DNA from: Piezodorus guildinii
Taxonomy: Eukaryota > Arthropoda > Insecta > Hemiptera > Pentatomidae
Reading direction: 5' to 3'
Assembly: GCA_023052935.1 (NCBI GenBank)
Contig: CM041292.1
Span: 36,834,639 to 36,898,638, forward strand
Length of the DNA stretch: 64,000 nucleotides
Part shown: piece after piece, positions 34,841 through 45,317 of the stretch
Position numbering within the stretch: the first letter of the stretch is position 1
Layout of the letters: every line of letters starts with the position of its first letter
Position numbers and translations under genes: made by a program
Notes under the pieces: generated by a model
The model's input: only the letters and a program-made list of their open reading frames with translations
The model's database searches: none
What the model was told of the DNA's origin: nothing

Positions 34841-36456
34841 CAGTGAGTGTCAAAAGTATTCGGAATTCACTATCATTCCATAATTTACTCGCTTTTAACT
34901 TATTTTTTATGTTTTTGATGATTTGTAACCACTTTAAAATGTTAGAAGGAAGGTGTACAATAGCTAAAACCAATAATTACGACAACAATCATTTTATTTT
35001 GAACGTTTTGAACGTTTATTTACGAAAAAATTAAAAATAGTGTATGTCAATGGTGTCAAAAGTATTCGGAATTACGTGTTTTCCTAATTGTATTAATGCA
35101 GTGATTATAAATAAACATCCAGTTGGTGAAACTTTTTGTATAATTATACATTTTAACATACTAGAAATTGATGTTACATAATTAATTGATTGTTTGCTGC
35201 GAAATTTTATCCTACTCAAGCGCTTATTGTTTCTTGAGGCCATCTTTATTTTGAATATACTATTTCCTGATTTCCCTTTTTAGTAGGAGCCACAAATAGT
35301 TACTTAAATTTGAAAGAAATGTTAGAAGGGGGATTTCGAGAACTTTTTGAAAATTTTGCAGCAACTAAATCTGAATAGATAACGTGTATATGTCCAGAGT
35401 CATGGTCGCGCGTATGTTAAAAAAATAATATATTCGTTATTTTTCTTTTACTTTTAATTCTGACTTTTCATACTCAAAAAATACACAAACCTATCAATAA
35501 TTCTGTCCATGAATCCAATGTTATTAAACTTTTTCATAGAAAAACAGACCTAGGTATTACTGACCGCTCAAAGTGTTTTACTATGGCATACTGAATTCTT
35601 TCTTTGGTTTCCTCTAAACCATAATTTTTTCATAACAACAACATATTTTAGTATGGGAGTCATCTGTAAACATTTTAAATCATCAATCTTCTCTTTGAAA
35701 AATGTTCCAATCGTTCGGTCTATTCACTTGTTGCCTTGCCTGCTGAGAGACATTTTCCGTACTTCTTGTACCATGTTTTTCTTTTCTCATATTTTTTTAG
35801 AACGCGGCAAACAGTTGAAACACTTATTGTGTATCCAGAAGTTTTGAAAAATACATAAATAAGCTAAGGTTTACTCATTTAGGTATCGTTTTCTTGTTTG
35901 ATAAATAATCAGTCTTTCTGGTTTAACATTTAATAATTTTTGGGGGCTCACTTTTTTTATTTCATATTTTATCATTATATCCTCTACACTTTACTCAGCC
36001 ATCCAGATGTTCACACAAATTGGTTTTTAAATTTCAATCATTTCTCTGTAAAAAAAATATTCGACGCCGTTGTCCGATCGTTGCACTCTTATTTTAGGGC
36101 CTTATTATAAAAAAAATTCTTTCCAAGATTGAGAATATGTTACACGAGGAAGAAGGATTGTTTAGAACATAAAATTATGTCGAAGATTAGTGAAAATATG
36201 AACATTTGAAGCAATTAAACAGTAGGATATTAGGATTTCCGAATACTTTTGACACTGAATGATCTTGTAATTTTACATTATTAATCAGATATTTTTAATA
36301 ACAATAAACTTTCCGGTTATCTGGTCAGTAATTTTCCTTTATGGGGGCCTATTTTAAAGATTTGGGAGTGAAAAAGAATTATATAATTTCATAGTTGTGA
36401 AATGTACTTATTTAATGAAAAGAAATACGAATTCCGAATACTTTTGACACTCACTG
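34841..36456. mobile_element. Tc1-like transposon with long IR/DR termini, transposase degraded
   Basis: CAGTGAGTGTCAAAAGTATT at the left end is repeated inverted at the right end (36437-36456). TA at 34839-34840 and 36457-36458. The motif TGTCAAAAGTATTCGGAAT recurs inside each terminus: direct at about 35055 and inverted at about 36235. This gives IR/DR ends of about 220 bp. At 1616 bp it has the size of an autonomous Tc1 element, but neither strand keeps an open transposase. Weak minus-strand similarity near 35600-35780 is unreadable. Open frames at 34663-35034, 35031-35243 and 35653-35847 are probably chance. Confidence 0.85.
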
Positions 36457-36465
36457 TATCTAAAA

Positions 36466-37195
36466 ATCGGATGCGCGCAACAAATAAATTTAGAGCTGAA
36501 AAAATCATCGAATAGAGTTTCGATGGAATTATGTGTTTCATTAAATAATCTAGTAATTAATAATATACTTTTATCTGCTTTGCATCACTCTCCATTACCT
36601 TTCACAACTTACATAATATAATATTTTTTCTGTAATCTTTAGCTTTCCAACAATATATTATACGTCTATACTACTACTTGTATGTTCAAAAATTACGTTT
36701 AATATATATCTTAGCTCCTTTCTAGTTTACTTGGATATCAAATTCCTTTAACTAATATATTTATCATTTTTTTAACAATTCTAACAAGATGATATGGTTA
36801 TTTTTTTTAATCTAGAAAATTAAAAGTACTTTGAAGAGGGAAAATTCAAAATATCGACATTTATTTTATCAAACCCCATTAAAGTTTACTTCGTTATAGC
36901 GATTTTAATCAAAACCGTTAGAGTCATTATTTAGAAAATCGTAAAAAGGTGAAAATGCGTAGTATGAAATGGCTTTTTCGTTTGCCGATTTTGTTGAAAA
37001 AGTTACTGTAACATTTCGGGGATATACGCTTCTAAAATATGAGTTTTAGTGTGATTTTTTGGGGGCATGGTTATTTTGACTCAGGGGGACCTAAAACATG
37101 TATTCCTGTTGAAAACTGGAATTAAAAAATTTTCACGATTGCAATACATTTCATTGCAACATATTTCATATATAGGTAAGTGAAAGTAAAAAAGA
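36466..37195 (+). mobile_element. Hairpin-ended repeat, copy H12
   Basis: Begins AATCGGATGCGCGCAACA 8 bases after the Tc1 target site. Family blocks run through ATCTTTAGCTTTCCAACA, ACAAGATGATATGGTTATTT and TTATAGCGATTTTAATCAAA. The end is GTAAGTGAAAGTAAAAAAG, preceded by a degraded hairpin. Confidence 0.7.
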
Positions 37196-37719
37196 AAGGA
37201 AAAATGAAATAGAACCCATCATAGACACTGACATAAAAAGTCAAACAATAGTGATATTAAGCATTCACAGAAAAGAGATTTGGAAAATATCTTAAAACTT
37301 TCTCATTAATAACCTTTTTTCTAATCTGAAACGTTCAATGTATATTGATTAATTTATCAGTAACCATCTCTTCAATTAATCTATTCAATTATTAATCAAT
37401 ATTCATTACTAACAACTTTTCCAAAGTTTCAAGACCACGCCTCCTCAACAGATCCATCACTAAAAACAATATATATTATATTATCTAATCATCAATAATT
37501 TATAAATTTTAAGTATTTTAAAATAATTTAACAATATTTTATAAAATTACCTTATTTAAAAGCACATTTAAAATTATATGTCATATTCTGTAAATAAAAA
37601 ATACCTTTAAGCAATATGACCGACATATACATGACCTAAATTAAATTTGTAATTTAAAATAACAATAAGTTAAACAGATACCTTACTTATATAAAAGATA
37701 AAATTGAAAAATGTGATTT

Positions 37720-38080
37720 TAAAAACCTAATTTATAAAGTATAATGTAAAAATTGTCTTGAAATTTATATTGTGGAAACAACCAAAAAATTAAAAACAAG
37801 ATTACAGCAGTATAGAAATAATTGAGATGTCAATTTCCAAAATGTACTAAAGGATATTTTTAATGAAATTGATATTTTGACATATTTGTAATCTCATCAT
37901 TTAATTTTATCTAAATCTACTATTTAATTTTATATAAGGAACACTCAAGTCCTTTAAAAACGTGATTTATAAATGCAATTTTTTTCTAAAGGTACTAGTT
38001 ACGCACTTAGTTTTGTTCCTAATCATACTATAACATTTCATTACACAACTTTAAAATGGTGTTATTAATATAGTAAAAAA
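37720..38080 (+). pseudogene. Penelope-like element GIY-YIG endonuclease remnant
   Basis: One frame reads NLIYKV, stop, CKNCLEIYIVETTKKLKTRL, QQYRNN. This corresponds to the 'IYKI.C..C...YIG.T...LKTR..EH' core of the GIY-YIG endonuclease at the C-terminus of Penelope-like retroelements; the glycine of YIG is V here. Downstream the same frame carries DVNFQNVLK and SHHLILSKST with stops. A related fragment lies at 60865-61110 on the opposite strand. The RT domain was not readable. The palindrome at 38688-38931 follows about 600 bases later and may be its terminal repeat. Confidence 0.6.
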
Positions 38081-38687
38081 AAAATTCTAAATTGTAACCC
38101 GAAAAGAATCAAATATGTTGGTTTAATAATATGGTAATGAGTGATTTTTGCGCTTCCTGTAAAATTTTCTTTAATGCATATTTTACTTATATTATGGATT
38201 TACATTATGGATATTTTATTCCTTTAATGGATATTACCTTTTGGAAATCAGCGTCTCAATTTATAAATAGAAATATATGAATAGAAAAAGGTTCTTGGGT
38301 TAAATTTTGGAGATGTTCTGAAAATATGTACAGCTTTTAGGGTACGCATCAAGAATAGTACTTTTGTTACTTCAAATTTTTAGTGATTTTATAAAAACAA
38401 GACGTTGATATCCCAAAAGTATCTTAATATTAAGATTTTTATATGAAACACAAAAAAACTCTTATTGATTTATTATTTACCAATATATTTGATATTTTTA
38501 CATTGACACCAATAATTAAAAATAGTACCTTTTAGGTAATAGTGAAATTTTCTTATATATTATTAAAGGGTTTGAATGTTTAAAAGTTTTGAATGCTTTA
38601 AATCATATGAAGGATTTCGATAAAACTAAATGTTTTAGATATCAATCAATTAGACAAGATATAAATTTCATACAAAAATTTCTTATA

Positions 38688-38975
38688 TGAGGAAGATGGT
38701 TGGGGGTGCGGTCATAAATTAAAAAACACACAATTAAAAATAAGCGTTATTTTAATTATGTGCCGACGTTTCGGCCTACAATGTGGGCCTTCATCAGGGC
38801 TAAAAGAAACAAGATAACAACCTGATGAAGGCCCACATTGTAGGCCGAAACGTAGGCACATAATTAAAATAACGCTTATTTTTAATTGTGTGTTTTTTAA
38901 TTTATGACCGCACCCCCAACCATCTTCCTCATCTAATTTCTCTACGGTCAACAAAACTCCATCATTATTAAAATT
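38688..38975. mobile_element. Palindromic Penelope-type repeat with hammerhead-like cores
   Basis: Arms of about 110 bp (from TGAGGAAGATGGTTGGGGGT inward) face each other around a 25-base loop. The right arm reads CTGATGA (38822-38828), a stem AGGCC/GGCC with loop, and GAAAC from 38847. This matches the conserved CUGANGA, stem II and GAAA of hammerhead ribozymes. The left arm has the complement. Homology with the copy at 44503-44837 extends about 45 bp past one side. Confidence 0.7.
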
Positions 38976-39064
38976 TTCTTATAGTACTTAATCGACGAAA
39001 AGTCATGTCACTTCTATCTTAAGACCTCACAATAGCCACAATTTTTCGAGGAAGTCGTAAACCA

Positions 39065-39235
39065 CGGTCAGTAGATAATATTATAACATATTATTTAATA
39101 ACATCTTTCTTTAAAATCAAATGTAAATAATTCTTTAACAATTTACTTTTGTTTCTAAATTTGATTAAAAATTCTTAAATTGATATTAATAACAGAGGTA
39201 AGTGAAAAACATGTGTTGCGTGCACCAGATTTTTT
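39065..39235 (-). mobile_element. Hairpin-ended repeat, 5' fragment H13
   Basis: The minus strand starts AATCTGGTGCACGCAACACA at about 39231 and continues with CTTACCTCTGTTATTAATAT and the AT-rich 5' body. Confidence 0.6.
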
Positions 39236-39385
39236 ACCTATGTATTGTACTGTAGTGTATATAAAAAGAGAGAGATCCTTAAATATCAGTCAACATTAGC
39301 TAGGTAGTTGGTAATGGGAAACATATTTGCCAGAAGTAATCTAAAATCTAGTAACAGATGAGGAATTTGGCATGCCTCATTTAAC

Positions 39386-40534
39386 AAGTTGCTATGTATC
39401 AAGAATACTGTGAGGAATAGAAATAATTTAGAATAATTTCAAATAGAATAGTTTGCGGGCTACAAGCAAAAACGTTTCTTTGAAGGGTTATACAAAAAAT
39501 AAACCCCTACACTCCTAGAGCAGGGATAGCCAGGGATACATAGTCTTGGCCGGACAGGATAGGAAGCAGAAGTCCAGCCACGGACAGAGGAAGTTGGGGG
39601 TCAAGCCAGGGAAGAATTTTGCAGTAATGCCGAAAGGTACTTTTATGTTATATTATGTGGTAAATCTGAACAAGCCTTAGTATTCTCGACAATGAATAAT
39701 GCCTCACTGTGTATTTTTATGTGTCATATGTACTCTTTTTTATAGATAAATGTGTATTTTAAGTTTTTCCATTTTATTCTACTTTATTTCCCTTTATGCC
39801 ACCTGATCCCAATAATGAGTTGATTAACATGATTCTTTTGGAAAAGAAATCCAATAGTTTAGTACAATAAGAACAGAAAATTTTTATATTAATTAATAGT
39901 TTCGGAGTCACTGCTGCCTTAACAAAAGTAGCAGACAAAACATAGTATTTTTTTTAATTGATATATCCTTCCCTACAAGGGATGCCAAAAAATACTATGT
40001 TTCGTCCGCTACTTTTTTTAAGGCAGCAGTGACCCCGAAACTATTAATTAATATAAAAATTTTCTGTTCTTATTCCCTAAACTATAGGATTTCTTTTCCA
40101 AAAGTATCATGTTTATCAGCTCATTATTGAGACCAGGTGGATTAAAGGGAAATAAAGTAGTTAACTTATAATACACATTTATATGTAAAAAGAGTACATA
40201 TTACACATAAAAATACACAGTGAGGCATTATTCATTGTTGAGAATACTGAGGCTTGTTCAGATTTACCACATAATATAACATAAAAGTACCTTTCGACAA
40301 GACTGCAAAATTCTCCCTGGCTTGACCCCTAACTTCTTCCATCCGTGGCTGGACTTCCGCTTCCTATCCTGTCCGGGCTAAGACTCTCTTTAGAGGTCTA
40401 TCCCTGCTCCAAGAGTGGATGGGGTTATTTTTTATATAGCCCTTCTAAGAAACAATTTTGCTTGTAGCCTGGAAACTATTTGAAATTATTCTAAATTATT
40501 TCTATTCCTCCCAATATTCTCGATACAAAGCAAA
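39386..40534. repeat. 1.15-kb near-perfect inverted repeat (arms about 550 bp)
   Basis: The left arm begins TATGTATCAAGAATACTGTG and the right arm ends in its inverse near 40530. Matching blocks run the whole way: AGAATAATTTCAAATAG, AGCAGGGATAG, GACAGGATAGGAAGCAGAAG, GTCAAGCCAGGGA, AGGTACTTTTATGTTATATT, AATGAATAATGCCTCACTGT, ATTAATTAATAGTTTCGG, ACATAGTATTTTTT. The loop near 39950-39990 is about 40 bases. No open frame or transposase was recognised. An RNA through this locus would form a long hairpin. Identity is well above 85% by eye. Confidence 0.85.
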
Positions 40535-40567
40535 GTATTTCACCACGCTATAAAACATTTAATACAC

Positions 40568-40852
40568 GGGATCACCTGTAGCTTGGTGGCTATGACAGCC
40601 TTCTATGCCAAAGGTTATGGGTTCAAACTGGCAGATGGTCCTAGATTTTTTAATGGGAGTAATAAATCCTTAGTTATGCCGTCCTTCTGAGGGGATCTAA
40701 AAGGTGGTCTCGAGCCGATGTGATATCTAGTAAAGATTCCTATCCTAATTAAACTGGATAGGCAAAATTTAGCACTCCCACAGTAGTATCGTCCGATTAG
40801 CCACAGCAGCATAAAGTGAGGTTAAATAAATAAACAAACAAACATTTAATAC
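40568..40852 (+). mobile_element. SINE family A, full-length reference copy
   Basis: tRNA-like head at 40568-40640: TAGCTTGGTGGCTATGACAG (A-box region) and GTTATGGGTTCAAACTGG (B box). Body: TTTTTTAATGGGAGTAATAA, ATGCCGTCCTTCTGAGGGG, GGTGGTCTCGAGCCGATGTG, GATAGGCAAAATTTAGCACT, CGATTAGCCACAGCAGCATA. Tail: AAATAAATAAACAAACAAAC. The tail overlaps the predicted 3' end of the minus-strand gene at 41391-45864. Confidence 0.8.
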
Positions 40853-41390
40853 ATTTATTTTAAACATTCATGATATAATTTCCTGAGAATTTTTTACAAA
40901 TAGTCTAGTTTTAACTTAAAATAATATAGCAAACCAAACAAATCCGAAACTTAAAATTCAAGTAATAAACATTCTTGTGCTAGAACATAGTGGTGCAATT
41001 GAAAGATTATTACACATTAATTTAAGAACTTCAGTTCATGATGCAAATGAAAAAATAACCACAACATTAGTAAATATGATTAATTATTTATAAAAAGTTT
41101 GATTAATGAACAAAATAAAAAATAACTTATAAAAAGCAAAAAAAAAAAAAAACATCTTGCACTCCAGTGCACAATTCTAAACTATATTAGTAATTTGACT
41201 AAAATCTACAATTCATTTTAATTTTTTAACATAAGATAAAGATTTTTTTATCTTTACAAAACAAGAGTTAAAAGTTAAAAGCTCATTTTAATCCTATACA
41301 CTATACATGATTATTATAATCAATCCTTAAAAATAAACTTCTTAAATCTAACAACAATGGCACATCTTTAAAAATGATCCATATTCAAAT

Positions 41391-44300
41391 TCAATGCTCT
41401 TCTGGATCGAAATACATGACAAGCAAGTCAGTGAAGTCTTGTTGATCACTGCAACAATAAAAAAAAGAAATCATCTCATGAAGTATATTTATTTTTTTTT
41501 TTTTAAGTCAATAAAACTTTTACTCCAACTAACATTCTCCTTTTCTTTTTTTACATAACATCAGAAGCTTTGGGAGTTATGCATTATATTAATCTGAAAA
41601 TTCAATATGACTAATATTGAATTTACTGATTTATTAATATGAATTATCTAAAGCAGTGGTTCCCAAAAAAAATTTTATTTGGACCCCTTCATACAATCAT
41701 TCCAATGGTAAGGACCCCCTAACTCCTAAAAATTAGGCCTATATTTAGATTTTTTGTGGGCTACACTGTATCCTGTACATTGCATGTGAAATACCTAAAT
41801 CAAAACTCCATATTCTATAAATGGCCTAGTTGGTGAAATGGGAATGAAAAAAGAACCAGGCTCCAGAGGTTTACTTCAATCCGCAAAACAATGAATAACT
41901 AAAATTTAATGTTGAACCTGGCAGATGTTTCTAGAATTTTTTAATAGTTGTGAAAAATCCTTCATTATTCCGTCTTTCAGAGGGAATGTAAAATGGTGGA
42001 CAAAAGCCTGTGCTAAGTCAGATACTTGTTAAAGATATCCGTCCTGATTAAACCTGGATATGCAAAATTTAAGGCTTCCACTTTAATATCACCCAATAGC
42101 CTTAGTAGCATAAAATGAATAAATGAATACAAATAAAACTTATACAAGAAGGCATTTTTTCCTAATAGTGAATAAGAAATCAATTAATGTTCATTATATT
42201 CTATGATCTTCGGTTCTTTAAGCTCATTATTTTCGAAATGTTAGAAAATGACCAATTATAAGGTTGTGATTGTAAAAAGTAGCAATAAACACATGCAATT
42301 ATATCCTGAGAGAAGTTAGTTCAGGGTGCAGTCAAAAGAACACACAATTAAGATATAAACTTAATAAACTGGTGCCGACGTTTCGACCAAAATTATAGGC
42401 CTTCTTCAGGGCGTTTAAAGGAGAGTGTCTCATCAGCGTGAGTTCAAAACGTCGGCACACTGAACTAAATTCTCCCACTTAATCACACAGTCAACCATTC
42501 TCAGTTCACTATGCAATTATATCACTTAAAACGTTAAATTTCTCCATGCAGAGTGTGTGATTTTTACTGAAAGCACTAGTTACGTTAAGTTAATTTAAAA
42601 TTATTTACCAATGACATCCCACAAACCCCTTGGACATCGTCTGCGACTAATTGGGAACCACTGATCTAAAGAGATCTGAGAACATATCTTTTCAGTTATT
42701 GCTACAAGGTCATAATTTTTTCAATAATGCAAAGCAACAGATATGTTGTAAATAACAATAATAAGTGAGATTGTTAATTTATATGAAAGTATTATAGATA
42801 AATATTGTATTTTGGACAACAGTGGACAACAATCTCACTCTAGCTCTGTTGGTGTTGCTTAGATCAAAATTATTTTTGATAAATTCCTTATCAGAAATTT
42901 AATGGACCCTGTATTTTGTTATTTAACATTTGTCGCAAGGACCTACAGATTAGTAGCTATATTGGTTTGAATGAAAAAAATTACTAAAGCACCATTGTCC
43001 AAATACACATAGAAGATTAAAAATTTTGTTTGTTGATTATTTATTTATTTATTTACATTCTGTAATGTAATTCATCAATGTGCCTGCCCACCTGCAAACT
43101 TAATGTCTTCGTGACTGATAAAAGCAGTAGATTATAGATCGGACACATCCATGATCTATTGTTTTTTCTAAAGTCGCTACTATCTAAAAATAATAAAGCC
43201 CCATTGCTTTAAGAGTGGCCACTGGTTGGCTGACAGGTCTTACTTTAAGTGAATCACACACAGGGGAGTCTATGAGTAAATCCCCTCTTAATTACATACT
43301 AAAATAAATCTGAGGGGGCTAGGATTTGAACGTATAACTTGGCTTGGTATACCCATGGTGAGGGTGGGTTGAGTGGGCTGAGTGGGTTAGCGAATGAACT
43401 CATTGCCCAGCAACCACAGTTGACAAGAAACATAGAATTAAATAATTACGAGTTCGCGTCTCAGTGCCGGGGGGCTAACTCGACATTAATCCCTGCCATC
43501 TCCCGCTGGCCCAAGAAACTCCAAAAGCCCCAGACAAACAGCCATGGGCTCCAACTAAATACATAAGGTATATATTGGGTTGTAAAATAAGTCTGCAGCG
43601 TTTTTCAATATCTCTAACATAGAGGAATGGAAATAAACACTCCCAAAGGCAAGTTACTTGTTTTATCCAGGCATAGAGAGAAGGAAGTACATCTTTTTTG
43701 CAATGGCGAGACTCTCGAAGTGATGGACCAATCCCTTTATTTAGGAAACATCATCAGCAGGTATGATAAAATGGATGAAGGAAGTGGACATAAAATTAAC
43801 AAGGCAATTCAAATATATTAACAGCCCTGCAATAGCAGATTTGGCCATAGAAATGTACACAAAGAAATGAAGCTCCATATATACAAGGCAGTCTACCTCT
43901 CACCAATGCTTACATACAGGAGTGAAAACTGGGCTGGCGAAACAAAGAGAGAATACTAGCTTAAGGGAGCAGCTGTAGGTGGCTGAACTGAAGACCTCCA
44001 TTGAAAAAAGACAACTTAAATGGTTCGGCAACATCTGTCAGGTGGATGAGGAATGGCAGCTGAGAAAAGTAAGGAAAGCCTACCGACCAGAAAGAAGACC
44101 AAGGTCGGCCAAGAATCCTCTATGAATATTATATCCAGAGAATAGGAGCCAAAAGAGGGAAAACCTTGGCTCAAATAAAAAGGATCTGTCAAGACTGAGA
44201 AGGATGGCTCTGATGGATTGAGTCCCCTCTATGCTAAATGTGACAAAAGAGGAAGCAAAAGTATAACAAGTCCATAAGTGGTTTGCTAGATTCAGAACAG

Positions 44301-45282
44301 GAAATTTTGACTTGGAAGAGGCAAAGCACTCGGGTCGTCCTCAAAATGTTGATGATGACCAAATTCAAGCATTGGTCATACACCACCCTCACTCTACGAC
44401 ACAGGATATCGCAGAAAAGCATTCATTAAAAATATTAACAAGAATCTGAAGTTTTTATTGCAATAACAAGTAAAAAACGTTACTAACTTATTTTACAACC
44501 CTATACATATGTGATAATGATGGAGTTTTGTTGACCGTAGAGAAATTAGATGAGGAAGATGGTTGGGGGTGCGGTCATAAATTAAAAACACACATTTAAA
44601 ATAAGTGTTATTTTAATTATGTGCCGACGTTTCGGCCTACAATGTGGGCCTTCGTCAGGGGTGACGACGTGAAGGCGTTGCCTACAGGAGTCTCCTGTAG
44701 ACAACGCCTTCACATCGTCACCCCTGATGAAGGCCCACATTGTAGGCCGAAACGTCGGCACATAATTAAAATAACACTTATTTTAAATGTGTGTTTTTAA
44801 TTTATGACCGCACCCCCAACCATCTTCCTCATCTAATATACATATGGGTGTGTATATATGTTTAAAAACATAACCAAGGTGCTATTTGAAAGAATTAGCT
44901 ACCGTATTCATATTCTATAAGATGTAAATGATGTACTCACTCTGCCATGACTTGATACTGGCCGTTGGTATCATTCATGTTCACGATAAGTCCCTTAACG
45001 GAAGACAGGTAGCTGATGACATCTGGATATCCCAGCTCTCTGTAAGGTATTCTAATTTTCTTTTGTTGGAAGAAGCGGTCTAGAAAAAAATTTCAATTTA
45101 AGTTAAGTTTAACAATAATTTATTTTATAAACAATATAATTAAAAACCTTTATATAATATATATCACAACAAAATAACAATTATAAATGAACAATCCTTT
45201 CATCATTCCAGTTTTAAATAAATATCTCTGAGTTCTTTATGAAACCTGAATTTAAATAGGCTCATTTAATTTACAATACTAA

Positions 45283-45317
<35 letters not shown>

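Noticed and set aside
34663..35034. 123-codon plus-strand open frame
   Set aside because: It runs from unique DNA across the left inverted terminus of the Tc1-like element, with no recognisable motif.
44234..44422. 62-codon minus frame
   Set aside because: It is antisense to the mariner DNA-binding segment on the plus strand.
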